Positions 27,272-36,929 of a stretch of DNA of 64,000 nucleotides are shown one piece after another; the first letter of the stretch is position 1, and each line of letters starts with the position of its first letter. The stretch spans positions 1,941,001 through 2,005,000 of the forward strand of contig NZ_VISL01000001.1 in the NCBI RefSeq assembly GCF_007827465.1, given 5' to 3'. Below the pieces are notes generated by a model. The model had not been told where the DNA came from. It was given only the letters and a program-made list of their open reading frames with translations, and did no database searches. This DNA is from Dokdonia sp. Hel_I_53 (GTDB lineage: Bacteria > Bacteroidota > Bacteroidia > Flavobacteriales > Flavobacteriaceae). A program made the translations under genes and the position numbers.

Positions 27272-29175
27272 TCTCCTATTGGTATTTCTATCTCTCCTTC
27301 TTCTCTATCGCTCGGGCTTCTAGTACTATCTTTTACTTGTTGAATAGTTTCGTCTGCAAGAGGTTTACCTAAATATACTATGTAGCTATCTTCAAACGAT
27401 TTAAGTTCTAGTTCTTGGACAAGCGAACTTATAATATCAATAGTACCATCTGATTCTTTTACGAAAAGCGGGATCATGTCGTGGTCCTCTGCAATAATTT
27501 TTGCAATACTATGATACTCTGCTGAGCTATTGATAGCGACTTCGTTAATAGTAGGGAATTGGCGTGTAACTTCCGTCATATTTATAAAATCATCTGTAGA
27601 TGAAAATAACCCTTCTTTAGGCAATTGAGTAACATTATCCATTTCTCTTTTGGAAATGAGGCGATAGGCACCATTTTCCCCAAATTGCTTTCTAAATCTA
27701 TTAATCGCATATTTATTAATCTCGCTATTTCCTGTGAGTGACATTAAGTAACCTATGTCACTAAGCTCTACATCATCTGTGAGGTCATCTGCATAAATAT
27801 TTGCCTGTAACGCTGTTAATCCAGATTCTTTAGCGGTACGGATATTAGTTACGTTACTATCCATAAGCACTACATGGCGACCATTTTTTTGTAAATATTT
27901 AGCTATAAGTCGTGGCATTTCTGAAGAACCTATAATTAGTATGCCCTCAGACTTTGTTAAAAAGACTCCTACTATTTTTGCAAAAAGTCTTGCCGTGGTT
28001 GCATTGAGCAATACAGTACCTAGTACAATCATAAAAACGAGCGGGGTAATATATTCTGCTCCGGGCTCTCCTTTTAAAATTAGTTTTGAACCAAAAAGGG
28101 AAGCAATACCTGCGGCTACAATACCTCTAGGTCCTACCCAAGATATAAAAAGCTTTGCCCCCATGCTTAGGTTTGAGCCCATGGTACTTAAGAAAACCCC
28201 TATAGGTCTTACTATAAAAACTACAACTAAAAACAGAAAGAGCGTGTCCCATCTGTATAATAATTCTAGATCAGCAATATTCATATTTGCTGAGAGTAAT
28301 ATAAATAAAACAGAGATTAAGAGAACACTAAGCGACTCTTTGAAATATAGTAATTCTTTTATATTAGGCAGGTTAATGTTTCCTAAAACCATTCCCATGA
28401 CCACCACCGCGAGTAATCCTGACTCGTGAGCAAATTGATCTGACATCACAAAAACGCCTAGCACAGCAGCCAGTGTAAAGACATTCATTAGGTAATGTGG
28501 CACCAATTTTTTCTTTACTATTAACGCTAAAGCGTGGGCAAATGTAAAACCAAATGTACTTCCAAAAAGTACAATTTTTCCAAATTCCACTAAGGCTGTC
28601 TTTGTAAATTCAGCTCCTTGTCCTACGGATATAAATTCATACATTAATACGGCAACAAGAGCACCTATTGGGTCTATTAAAATACCTTCCCATTTTAGAA
28701 CCGTAGAGATATCCCTCTTTACGGGAACATTTCTAAGTATGGGAGAAATTACAGTAGGTCCTGTCACTATTATTAGCCCAGAAAAAAGTAGAGAAATTTG
28801 TAAACTCAATCCAAAAATCCAGTACGCAGCAAAACCTGCACCTACAAAAGTTACAAGACTACCAAGAGAAATAAGTTTTGTAATTACTGGGCCTACATTA
28901 CGTATCTCTTCTCTCTTGAGTGTGAGTCCTCCTTCAAAAAGAATAATTGAGATTGCTAGTGAGACAAACCAATAAAGACTTTCTCCTGGAAAAAGACCCT
29001 CACTACCGTCCCATATAGGCTGTATCCACTTTGTACCATCCTCAGAAATTAGTGTAGAAATAGGCCCTACAAAAAGTCCAATTAACAATAGAGGCAAAAT
29101 TGCAGGTAGCTTTAAACGCCATGCAGCCCACTGTGCAATTATTCCCAATATGATGATTCCCGCTAGTTCTAACAT
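27268..29175 (-). CDS. Cation/proton antiporter (CPA1/NhaP-like) with TrkA-N-like domain
   Basis: The 635-residue protein has about 12 membrane segments (residues 1-400) with the antiporter features LFEGGLTLK, TGPTVISPIL and a conserved Asp in EGILIDPIGAL. A cytoplasmic Rossmann-like TrkA-N domain follows (GILIIGSSEMPRLIAKYLQ, about 415-540), then a further regulatory region to 635. It probably exchanges Na+ or K+ for protons under control of a nucleotide or thiol ligand; the ion is not visible from sequence. The gene is convergent with the MATE exporter and overlaps it by four bases. Confidence 0.88.
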   Translation of the reverse strand: MLELAGIIILGIIAQWAAWRLKLPAILPLLLIGLFVGPISTLISEDGTKWIQPIWDGSEGLFPGESLYWFVSLAISIILFEGGLTLKREEIRNVGPVITKLISLGSLVTFVGAGFAAYWIFGLSLQISLLFSGLIIVTGPTVISPILRNVPVKRDISTVLKWEGILIDPIGALVAVLMYEFISVGQGAEFTKTALVEFGKIVLFGSTFGFTFAHALALIVKKKLVPHYLMNVFTLAAVLGVFVMSDQFAHESGLLAVVVMGMVLGNINLPNIKELLYFKESLSVLLISVLFILLSANMNIADLELLYRWDTLFLFLVVVFIVRPIGVFLSTMGSNLSMGAKLFISWVGPRGIVAAGIASLFGSKLILKGEPGAEYITPLVFMIVLGTVLLNATTARLFAKIVGVFLTKSEGILIIGSSEMPRLIAKYLQKNGRHVVLMDSNVTNIRTAKESGLTALQANIYADDLTDDVELSDIGYLMSLTGNSEINKYAINRFRKQFGENGAYRLISKREMDNVTQLPKEGLFSSTDDFINMTEVTRQFPTINEVAINSSAEYHSIAKIIAEDHDMIPLFVKESDGTIDIISSLVQELELKSFEDSYIVYLGKPLADETIQQVKDSTRSPSDREEGEIEIPIGD

Positions 29176-29339
29176 AGTAAATCAGTTTTTGTGCGATATT
29201 AATCTTTTTCCGTTTTAAGAAGTTGCTGTCAAGTTACAATTCTTTGTTAAAAACAAGGCGTTACAACGTCTGAAAATAGGGATTTTGCTATTTTGCAGAG
29301 GTTTTGCCAGTATATAGATGCCTTTTTTCAAAATAGATA

Positions 29340-29355
29340 CGCTTTCGCGAAAGCG
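29340..29355. repeat. Interspersed palindrome copy 5 (intergenic)
   Basis: Exact, full 18-mer ACGCTTTCGCGAAAGCGT. It lies in the 219-base divergent region between the antiporter gene and the metallo-hydrolase gene, about 40 bases before the latter's ATG. Confidence 0.92.
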
Positions 29356-29394
29356 TAAGCATCTAAGACAACTGTACATAATCAATCTATTTTT

Positions 29395-30255
29395 ATGAAA
29401 ATATACCCTATTGAAGCTGGAAATTTTAAACTAGATGGCGGCGCTATGTTTGGTGTGGTTCCAAAATCTATCTGGAGTCGAACAAACCCAGCAGATTCAA
29501 ATAACCTTATTGATATTGCCGCTCGATGTATGCTTATTGAAAATGGTGATCGACTCACCCTTATCGATAATGGGATGGGAAATAAACAATCTGATAAATT
29601 TTTTGGATATTATTACCAGTGGGGAAATCACTCTATAGATGCATCTTTAAAAAAATATGGATTTCACAGAGATGATATTACAGATGTTTTTATGACTCAC
29701 TTGCATTTTGACCACGTGGGTGGCGCTATCCAGTGGAATAAAAACCACACGGGATACGAGCCTGCTTTTAAAAATGCAAAATTTTGGACTAATGAAAATC
29801 ACTGGAATTGGGCCATTAAACCTAACAATAGAGAAAAGGCTAGTTTTTTAAAAGAGAATCTTATTCCAATGCATGAAAGTGGCCACTTACACTTCATAGA
29901 TAGAGGCATTGAAGAATATAAAGCAAATACAGAACTCAATTTTGGTATTTTATTTGCAGATGGACACACAGAAAAACAAATGCTTCCTCATATTGAAATT
30001 GCAGGAAAAATAGTTGTTTTTATGGCAGATCTCTTACCTACGGTAGGCCATATTCCTGTTCCTTATGTAACAGGTTATGATACAAGACCTCTACTTTCTA
30101 TTGATGAAAAGGAGCGTTTTTTAAAAACAGCAGCAGATAGAAACTATTACCTCTGGTTAGAACACGACGCGCACAATGAATTAATTACCGTCCAGCACAC
30201 TGATAAAGGCGTGCGACTCAAGGACACTTATACCTTTAATGAACTATTTAATTAA
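29395..30255 (+). CDS. Metallo-beta-lactamase-fold hydrolase
   Basis: The 286-residue protein carries the zinc-binding motif THLHFDHVGG (HxHxDH) near residue 101, further conserved residues at FADGHTEKQM and VVFMADLLPT, and a late His in LWLEHDAHNE. The layout (no signal peptide, family length) resembles the lactonase-like branch that includes quorum-quenching N-acyl-homoserine lactonases, but many members act on other substrates. It ends just before the S8 peptidase gene, with which it is probably co-transcribed. Confidence 0.9.
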   Translation: MKIYPIEAGNFKLDGGAMFGVVPKSIWSRTNPADSNNLIDIAARCMLIENGDRLTLIDNGMGNKQSDKFFGYYYQWGNHSIDASLKKYGFHRDDITDVFMTHLHFDHVGGAIQWNKNHTGYEPAFKNAKFWTNENHWNWAIKPNNREKASFLKENLIPMHESGHLHFIDRGIEEYKANTELNFGILFADGHTEKQMLPHIEIAGKIVVFMADLLPTVGHIPVPYVTGYDTRPLLSIDEKERFLKTAADRNYYLWLEHDAHNELITVQHTDKGVRLKDTYTFNELFN

Positions 30256-30256
30256 G

Positions 30257-31933
30257 ATGATGAAAATAAAAAACCTAAAACCTATTCTCTTTGCAGCAGT
30301 AGCTAGCACCTTTCTTGTGGCCTGTGACACTCCCTCAGCTCTCGTTACAGTACCTGTAGAAAATGTAGATGATAATCCGTTAAAGATTAGTAGTCTTACT
30401 GAAGAGCAAGAAAAAACCTGGAGCCACCTAGATCTAAAAATGGATACCATACCAGGAATGAGTGTTGACCGCACCTATAAAGAAATATTACCTGGTAAAT
30501 CTGGGCAACAAGTAATTGTTGCAGTTATAGATTCTGGAGTAGATATTACCCATGAGGATCTTAAAAATAAAATATGGACAAACCCAAAAGAGATCCCAGG
30601 AAATAATAAAGATGATGATAGTAATGGCTATGTTGATGATATGCATGGGTGGAACTTCTTGGGCGATGTTACATCAGAGCAACTTGAATTTGTACGTATA
30701 ATCAAGCGATATGACGCTCAATTTTCTGGAAAAACACTTGCAAACATTCCAGCAAACCAAAAAGATGCTTTCTTGCAATATCAAAAAGCAAAAGGAGAGT
30801 ACGATACTAAGGTGGGGGAAGCACAAGCAAACAAAGCTAGGTATGAGCAAATATTAAGTCAGCTTAAAACATCACATGCTGCTGTAAAAGCAAAGCTTGG
30901 AAAAGAAGACTATACGGCTGCTGAGTTAAAAGCTATCACAAATCCTTCTCCAGAAATGCAGAATCACATTGGTTTTCTTACGCAAATGCTGGGGTATGCA
31001 GATAGCATCCCAGAATTTATGAAAAACATAGAAGAAGGTGTGGAGTACTTTACAAATCAGCTTGAAGCAAATTATAATAAAACAGCAGATTTTAGGAAGC
31101 AACTAGGGGATGATCCTTATGATTTAACAGACAAAGTATACGGAAATAACAATGTTTATGGGCCAGAGCCAGACGGTGCAAAACACGGTACACACGTAGC
31201 AGGTATTATTGCTGCACAACGTAACAATGGCAAAGGAATGAACGGTGTGGCAAATGATAATATCAAGATTATGGTGTTACGCGCTGTTCCAGATGGAGAT
31301 GAATATGATAAAGATATTGCACTTGCTATTCGTTATGCAGTAGATAATGGTGCAAAAGTAATCAACACCTCTTTCGGTAAATACTATGCTCAAAACCCAG
31401 AATGGGTCTATGATGCGATAAAGTATGCTGCAAAAAACGATGTCCTTATTGTAAATGCTGCTGGAAATGAAGGATTGAGCCTAGATGACCCAGCAAATAG
31501 AGTATATCCAAATGATCAATTAGACAATGTCTCTGAAATGGCAGATACCTTCTTAACAGTAGGTGCTCTTAACTTAAAATATGGTGGTGAGCTTGTTGCA
31601 GGTTTTTCAAACTATGGTAAATCTAATGTAGATGTTTTTGCACCAGGTGTAAAAATTTATGCAACTACCCCAGAAAACACATATGACTTCCTACAAGGTA
31701 CATCCATGGCTTCGCCAAACACTGCTGGTGTGGCTGCTATGTTGCGTAGCTACTATCCAAAACTCTCTGCTTCTCAAGTTAAAAATATCATTATGAAAAG
31801 TGGTTTAACAACAAATACATCTGTTATCTTGGGGGGCGATACAGAAAAACAAGCTCGTTTTAGTGAGCTTTCAAAATCTGGAGAAATGGTTAATATGTAC
31901 AATGCTTTTAGACTGGCAGAATTACAGAAGTAA
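30257..31933 (+). CDS. Subtilisin-like S8 serine peptidase, lipoprotein
   Basis: A roughly 558-residue protein. The start at 30257 (or the next codon, 30260) is preferred to 30239, which overlaps the upstream gene. The signal peptide ends in the lipobox FLVAC, so the mature enzyme is lipid-anchored. The triad is complete: Asp in VAVIDSGVDITHEDL, His in KHGTHVAGIIAA and Ser in GTSMASPNTAGVAAM. About 200 residues rich in Lys, Glu and Gln, probably helical, separate Asp from His, far more than in subtilisin. Two secreted peptidase genes of other families follow. Confidence 0.92.
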   Translation: MMKIKNLKPILFAAVASTFLVACDTPSALVTVPVENVDDNPLKISSLTEEQEKTWSHLDLKMDTIPGMSVDRTYKEILPGKSGQQVIVAVIDSGVDITHEDLKNKIWTNPKEIPGNNKDDDSNGYVDDMHGWNFLGDVTSEQLEFVRIIKRYDAQFSGKTLANIPANQKDAFLQYQKAKGEYDTKVGEAQANKARYEQILSQLKTSHAAVKAKLGKEDYTAAELKAITNPSPEMQNHIGFLTQMLGYADSIPEFMKNIEEGVEYFTNQLEANYNKTADFRKQLGDDPYDLTDKVYGNNNVYGPEPDGAKHGTHVAGIIAAQRNNGKGMNGVANDNIKIMVLRAVPDGDEYDKDIALAIRYAVDNGAKVINTSFGKYYAQNPEWVYDAIKYAAKNDVLIVNAAGNEGLSLDDPANRVYPNDQLDNVSEMADTFLTVGALNLKYGGELVAGFSNYGKSNVDVFAPGVKIYATTPENTYDFLQGTSMASPNTAGVAAMLRSYYPKLSASQVKNIIMKSGLTTNTSVILGGDTEKQARFSELSKSGEMVNMYNAFRLAELQK

Positions 31934-31972
31934 CAGTCACATAGAAGCCTAATTCTAAAAACTTTATAAAGA

Positions 31973-33817
31973 ATGAAATACAACTTAAGAATTTTTGCCT
32001 TGATATTTGTTTTTGCTTTCGCGAAAGCGTTTGCTCAAAATAATACCTCGTACTGGCAACAACATGTAGACTATAAAATGGAAATTGATATGGACGTAAA
32101 GTCGTATCAATATGATGGAAAACAGAAATTAGAGTACACTAACAACTCTCCTGAGACCTTAGACCGTGTATTTTACCATTTATATTTTAACGCCTTTCAA
32201 CCTGGAAGTGAGATGGATGTACGCTCACGCACTATTGCAGATCCAGACGGTCGTGTAAAAGATCGTATAAGTAAATTAACTCCAGATGAAATAGGATTTA
32301 TAAAAATAAATTCTTTAACCCAAGACGGTACTCCACTAACCTATGAGGTGGCTGGAACGGTTCTAGAAGTAGAGCTTGCAGAACCCATAAAGCCAGGAAA
32401 ATCTACCACCTTTGAGATGGACTTTAAAGGTCAAGTACCTGCACAAATACGTCGTTCTGGTCGTAACAATAAAGAAGGTGTTGCGCTATCAATGACGCAA
32501 TGGTATCCTAAAATGGCCGAATATGATTTTGAAGGATGGCACGCAGATCCATACATTGCTCGTGAGTTTCACGGGGTGTGGGGAGATTTTGACGTAACTA
32601 TTAATATTGATAAGGATTACACTATTGGAGGAACGGGATACTTACAAAATCCTAAAGAAATTGGTCACGGATATAATGGCCCCTCTATGAAGCCTGGAAA
32701 GGGTAAAAATGGAATACTATCTTGGCATTTTAAGGCTCCCAACGTACATGATTTTACGTGGGCTGCAGACCCAGAATATATCCATGACATTACAAAGGGA
32801 GAAAATGATGTAGACTTACATTTCTTCTATAAAGATAATGACGCAATCAAGGAAAATTGGAAAAAGCTACAGCCTATGACAGCGCAATTGCTGGCTTATT
32901 TTAATAATAATGTGGGTACATATCCCTACAACCAATATTCTGTCATACAAGGAGGTGATGGTGGTATGGAATATGCGATGTGTACATTAATTACTGGAGA
33001 ACGCAAGTTTGGAAGTTTATTTGGTGTGACTGCTCATGAGATGGCACATACATGGTTTCAGTTTTTACTAGCTAGTAATGAGGCAAAGCACGAGTGGATG
33101 GATGAAGGTTTTACGTCTTACATCTCTGCTCTAGCAGAAAATGAAATTACAGGTGGTGACAACCCAAATCCACTTGCTGGATCTTACAGAGGCTATTACT
33201 ATTTAGTAAAGTCAGGTAAAGAGCAGCCGCAAACAACACATGCAGATCGCTACAATGAAAATATGCCTTACAGCATTGCTGCATATAGTAAGGGTGCCGT
33301 ATTTCTCGCACAACTGGGGTATGTAATAGGAAAAGAAAACCTTGACAAAACACTTAAGAAATACTTCGATGATTTTGCATTCAAACACCCTACTCCTAAT
33401 GACATTAAACGAACCGCAGAAAAAGTTTCTGGAATAGAACTAGACTGGTATCTAATGGATTGGGCACAAACGACAAACACCATCGATTACGGAATCACTA
33501 GTGTTGAAGCAGACGGGGACAACACAAAGGTTACGCTTACGCGAAAAGGGCTCATGCCCATGCCTATAGATCTTTATGTAGAAAAATCAGATGGGAGCAA
33601 AATGTCTTACTACATCCCACTCAGAATGATGCGTGCTGAAAAAGAAAATCAAACTCCAAATATTATGCGTAAGCAGTTAGAAGATTGGCCTTGGACGAAC
33701 CCAACGTATTCGTTTGTGATCGATGCTCCTTTAAAGGACGTAAAGATGATGACAATAGACCCTACTAGATTAATGGCAGATATTGATCAAGAAGATAATA
33801 CTTGGATCAAAGAATAG
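31973..33817 (+). CDS. M1-family zinc aminopeptidase, secreted
   Basis: The 614-residue protein has a signal peptide and the M1 zinc site VTAHEMAHTWFQ with the third ligand in KHEWMDEGFTSYISAL, plus the exopeptidase motif GGMEYAM. It removes N-terminal residues from peptides outside the cytoplasm. The signal peptide itself contains a palindrome copy: the residues FAFAKAFAQ around the cleavage site are encoded by it. The gene follows the S8 peptidase by 39 bases and is followed by a strong terminator. Confidence 0.93.
   Translation: MKYNLRIFALIFVFAFAKAFAQNNTSYWQQHVDYKMEIDMDVKSYQYDGKQKLEYTNNSPETLDRVFYHLYFNAFQPGSEMDVRSRTIADPDGRVKDRISKLTPDEIGFIKINSLTQDGTPLTYEVAGTVLEVELAEPIKPGKSTTFEMDFKGQVPAQIRRSGRNNKEGVALSMTQWYPKMAEYDFEGWHADPYIAREFHGVWGDFDVTINIDKDYTIGGTGYLQNPKEIGHGYNGPSMKPGKGKNGILSWHFKAPNVHDFTWAADPEYIHDITKGENDVDLHFFYKDNDAIKENWKKLQPMTAQLLAYFNNNVGTYPYNQYSVIQGGDGGMEYAMCTLITGERKFGSLFGVTAHEMAHTWFQFLLASNEAKHEWMDEGFTSYISALAENEITGGDNPNPLAGSYRGYYYLVKSGKEQPQTTHADRYNENMPYSIAAYSKGAVFLAQLGYVIGKENLDKTLKKYFDDFAFKHPTPNDIKRTAEKVSGIELDWYLMDWAQTTNTIDYGITSVEADGDNTKVTLTRKGLMPMPIDLYVEKSDGSKMSYYIPLRMMRAEKENQTPNIMRKQLEDWPWTNPTYSFVIDAPLKDVKMMTIDPTRLMADIDQEDNTWIKE
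32014..32029. repeat. Interspersed palindrome copy 6 (genic, M1 peptidase signal peptide)
   Basis: Exact 14-base core GCTTTCGCGAAAGC at 32015-32028, read as AFAKA inside the signal peptide. Confidence 0.92.
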
Positions 33818-33833
33818 AAGCGAGATTACAAAG

Positions 33834-33876
33834 AATCAAAAAAGGTCCTAACTAATTATTAGGGCCTTTTTTGATT
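33834..33876 (+). terminator. Terminator after M1 peptidase gene
   Basis: A long hairpin with arms 33834-33851 and 33859-33876 (one G-T pair), containing GGTCCTAA/TTAGGGCC and A/T runs on both sides. Confidence 0.88.
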
Positions 33877-33913
33877 TTATAAAATGAGTATTTTTGAGTC
33901 AAACTTTTTTAAA

Positions 33914-34885
33914 ATGAAGAATTTTTTCTTTCTCCTATTACTTATTGGGTTTATAAATATAAGTAGTGCTCAAAATGATATACCTAAGCATCAAGAGGTT
34001 GTAAACCTGTTTGAAAAACATTTTAATAATGGAAATGACCAAGCGTTATTTGATCTATTTTCAGAAAGCATGCAGTCTTTTCTGCCTTTAGAAAAAGCTA
34101 TAACTTACTTCTCAAATCTCAAAAATAATCTTGGTAAAATAGAAGCTTATAAATTTGATAGAATAACTCGAAAAGGTTTTGCCTCTTATAAAACTACCTT
34201 CACTAATGGACTTTTTTCTATTAATATAGCTTCTAATAAAGAGTCAAAAATCACAGGCCTCTTTATTGAGCCTTACAAAGAAAATAAACTTCCCGTTCTA
34301 GAAAAAAATATTTCTGATCTTATACTTCCCTTTACTAAAACGTGGACCGTTACATGGGGAGGGGATACCGTCATGCAAAATTATCATGTAGAGAGTACAG
34401 CTCAAAAAAATGCTTTTGACTTAGTAATCACAGATACCTCTGGAAAATCTTATAAAACAGACGGAAAGACAAATGAAGATTATTATGCTTTTGGAAAACA
34501 TTTAATTGCTCCTTGTGATGCAGAAGTTGTTCTGGTTGTAGATGGGATAAAAGATAACCTCCCAGGGGAACTCAATCCAATCTACGTTCCTGGAAATACA
34601 GTGATCTTAAAAACCTCAAATGATGAGTTTCTATATTTTGCTCATTTTAAACAACATTCTATAATTGTTGAACTAGGCCAGAAAGTAGTGCAAGGGGAGT
34701 TGCTCGGGTTGTGTGGAAATTCTGGAAACTCATCAGAGCCTCACCTCCATTACCATATGCAGAATGTGGAAGACATGAACGTGGCAACTGGCGCAAAAAG
34801 TTATTTTAAGTCTATTGAAGTGAATGGAGAGGTAAAAGTTGATTATTCTCCTGTGAAGGGCGATAAAGTATCAAACCCTAATTAG
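33914..34885 (+). CDS. M23-family metallopeptidase, secreted
   Basis: A roughly 323-residue protein. I chose the ATG at 33914 (MKNFFFLLLLIGF signal peptide) over the in-frame ATG at 33884, which precedes the signal peptide by 10 polar residues. An N-terminal domain (about 20-115) is of the kind found before some peptidases. A C-terminal M23 (LytM) domain follows with the LIAPCDAEVV strand, YFAHFKQHSI and the zinc motif EPHLHYHMQN (HxH). Such enzymes cut peptidoglycan or other peptides in the periplasm. The first zinc ligand region (NAFDLVI) is less certain, so activity is probable but not proven. Confidence 0.85.
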   Translation: MKNFFFLLLLIGFINISSAQNDIPKHQEVVNLFEKHFNNGNDQALFDLFSESMQSFLPLEKAITYFSNLKNNLGKIEAYKFDRITRKGFASYKTTFTNGLFSINIASNKESKITGLFIEPYKENKLPVLEKNISDLILPFTKTWTVTWGGDTVMQNYHVESTAQKNAFDLVITDTSGKSYKTDGKTNEDYYAFGKHLIAPCDAEVVLVVDGIKDNLPGELNPIYVPGNTVILKTSNDEFLYFAHFKQHSIIVELGQKVVQGELLGLCGNSGNSSEPHLHYHMQNVEDMNVATGAKSYFKSIEVNGEVKVDYSPVKGDKVSNPN

Positions 34886-34915
34886 ATGTGTAAATTACCT
34901 AGCGGATCCATCCGA

Positions 34916-35659
34916 ATGAGAAAATGTATATTGATACTATCTACAATTTGTTTTACAGCCTCCACTAGTGCACAAAAAAACGTAATTAAAGATTCTATTT
35001 TTAAAAAAGATCGCTCTCTTTCCTATGAGTCCTTTATCATACCCACAACACTTATTACATACGGCGCTGTAGCACTTAATGTTTCAAGTGTCAAAGATTT
35101 AGATACTCCTATAAATCAATATATCGACGGTAAAGAAGATTCCTTTCCTATTGATGATGTCACACAATTTCTTCCCTCTGCTTCCGTATATGTGCTTAAC
35201 CTATTTGGGGTACCAGGCAAACATGATTTTATAGACCGCACACTAATTCTTGGAAGCGCCTACGTTCTTATGGGAGGCAGTGTGCGTATTATAAAAAACA
35301 ATACAGGAATAAAGCGTCCAGATGGATATAGCAATAGGTCTTTTCCTTCTGGACACACTGCAACCGCCTTTATGGGTGCAGAGTTTTTATATCAAGAATA
35401 CAGAGATGTCTCTATATGGTATGGAGTCACAGGCTATGCATTTGCTGTAAGTACTGCATTCTTACGACTTTATAATAATAAGCATTGGTTTTCTGATGTA
35501 GTAGCTGGAGCAGGAATTGGAATTTTAAGTACAAAAATTGCATATGCCATATATCCTTTTCTGAAGCGTATTTTTTTAAAATCTAAATCCACGAAGGCAC
35601 TAGCGACTCCATTTTATAATGGGGAACATGTGGGTCTGGCATTTACGATGTCTTTTTAA
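34916..35659 (+). CDS. PAP2-family phosphatase
   Basis: The product of about 247 residues has a signal peptide or first membrane helix (MRKCILILSTICFTASTSAQ) and the three PAP2 motifs: KNNTGIKRPDG, SFPSGHTATAFMG and RLYNNKHWFSDVVAGAGIG. It would remove phosphate from lipids such as phosphatidic acid, undecaprenyl diphosphate or lipid A at the periplasmic face; which one is unknown. An in-frame ATG at 34886 directly follows the upstream stop but puts polar residues before the signal. The 3' end overlaps convergent umuC by 17 bases. Confidence 0.87.
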   Translation: MRKCILILSTICFTASTSAQKNVIKDSIFKKDRSLSYESFIIPTTLITYGAVALNVSSVKDLDTPINQYIDGKEDSFPIDDVTQFLPSASVYVLNLFGVPGKHDFIDRTLILGSAYVLMGGSVRIIKNNTGIKRPDGYSNRSFPSGHTATAFMGAEFLYQEYRDVSIWYGVTGYAFAVSTAFLRLYNNKHWFSDVVAGAGIGILSTKIAYAIYPFLKRIFLKSKSTKALATPFYNGEHVGLAFTMSF

Positions 35660-36929
35660 TTATACCTATTTCTAATAACTCACCCCACTGTGTAGTAAAC
35701 CTTGGACTCCGTTCCTCTTTGATAAGTTCCCATTGCTTTTTACTTTTCTTTGTGCCTGATAACCCCGCACTCACTGTAGATTTCCCATAGCGATTATTAA
35801 TGGTGTCAAACGTTTTAATGAGTGTAGTATTAAGTGACTGCCCTGTTGCAAAAAGATTTCCTTGAACTTGATTTTCTGGAATAAGCCCTAATAAATTTAC
35901 TCCTACCTTTTTATAGCGATATCCTTTTTTATAAATCATTTGCAAGGCACGTTTGCCCTCGCTAATAAGTGTAAACGTATTATTTGTAGGCACAGCAAGT
36001 GTAATTGTTTTACTGTCTCTATACTGGTTATCGTAGAGGCTATGATAATTAGTAGTTAAAAACACCTGTAAATAAGTGCAGCAACATTTCTGAGCCCGCA
36101 ACACCTCGCTTGTCTCGCTTATATAATAGGCACAAGCCTCTTCAATGGTTGCAAGGTCTGATAGTTTTTTTCCAAAAGACTTTGCGGTGCCTATGGCTTT
36201 TTTCTTTCGCGGAAGCGTTTCAAAAGTGATACACGATTCTCCATTGAGTTCTCTCCACATGCGTTCTCCTACCACTGTCATTTCCTTCCGTACCCATGAC
36301 AGAGGGAGCTGTGTAAACTCATAGGCATTAAACACGCCTACTTTTGCGAGGCGTTCTACATGCTTTTTCCCCAGACCCCATATATCTTTTGTTTCGGCCC
36401 ATTTAAGTGCTTTAATCCTTTTGTCTTCTGTATCCAACACAAAAACGTGTTTACAAGCAGGAAACTTTTTTGAGATACGATTAGCAAGTTTAGCAAGTAC
36501 TTTAGTGGGGGCAATCCCTACACCTACGGGAATACCCGTATAACGCACTACTTTCTCTTTTATCTGAGTTCCATAAGTCTCTAGATCTATGTGCTGCATA
36601 CCTGTGAGATTTACAAAAGACTCATCAATACTGTATACTTCTACATCTGGAGAGAACGTTCTCAAAACATTCATCACACGATCAGATAGATCGCCATATA
36701 GTGTATAATTAGAAGAGAAAAGCGTCACATCATTTGCTTCCAGCACGTGTTTTATTTTAAAAAGAGGCTCACTATATGGAATGTGTGTTAGTGCTTTTGC
36801 TTCTTTATTTTTTGCAATGATACAGCCATCATTATTGCTTAGCACCGCTACAGGTCTTCCTTTTAAGTCTGGTCTAAACACTTGCTCACAAGATGCATAG
36901 AAACTATTACAGTCTACCATCGCAATCAT
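35643..36929 (-). CDS. umuC: Y-family DNA polymerase UmuC (Pol V subunit)
   Basis: The 428-residue protein has the Y-family catalytic motifs MVDCNSFYASCEQ (first Asp) and EVYSIDESFVNL (SIDE motif with catalytic acidic residues), followed by thumb and little-finger domains. It performs error-prone synthesis across DNA damage. It overlaps umuD by four bases (ATGA type), so the two are translationally coupled. A degenerate palindrome copy (36204-36217) lies inside. Confidence 0.95.
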   Translation of the reverse strand: MIAMVDCNSFYASCEQVFRPDLKGRPVAVLSNNDGCIIAKNKEAKALTHIPYSEPLFKIKHVLEANDVTLFSSNYTLYGDLSDRVMNVLRTFSPDVEVYSIDESFVNLTGMQHIDLETYGTQIKEKVVRYTGIPVGVGIAPTKVLAKLANRISKKFPACKHVFVLDTEDKRIKALKWAETKDIWGLGKKHVERLAKVGVFNAYEFTQLPLSWVRKEMTVVGERMWRELNGESCITFETLPRKKKAIGTAKSFGKKLSDLATIEEACAYYISETSEVLRAQKCCCTYLQVFLTTNYHSLYDNQYRDSKTITLAVPTNNTFTLISEGKRALQMIYKKGYRYKKVGVNLLGLIPENQVQGNLFATGQSLNTTLIKTFDTINNRYGKSTVSAGLSGTKKSKKQWELIKEERSPRFTTQWGELLEIGIIKKTS

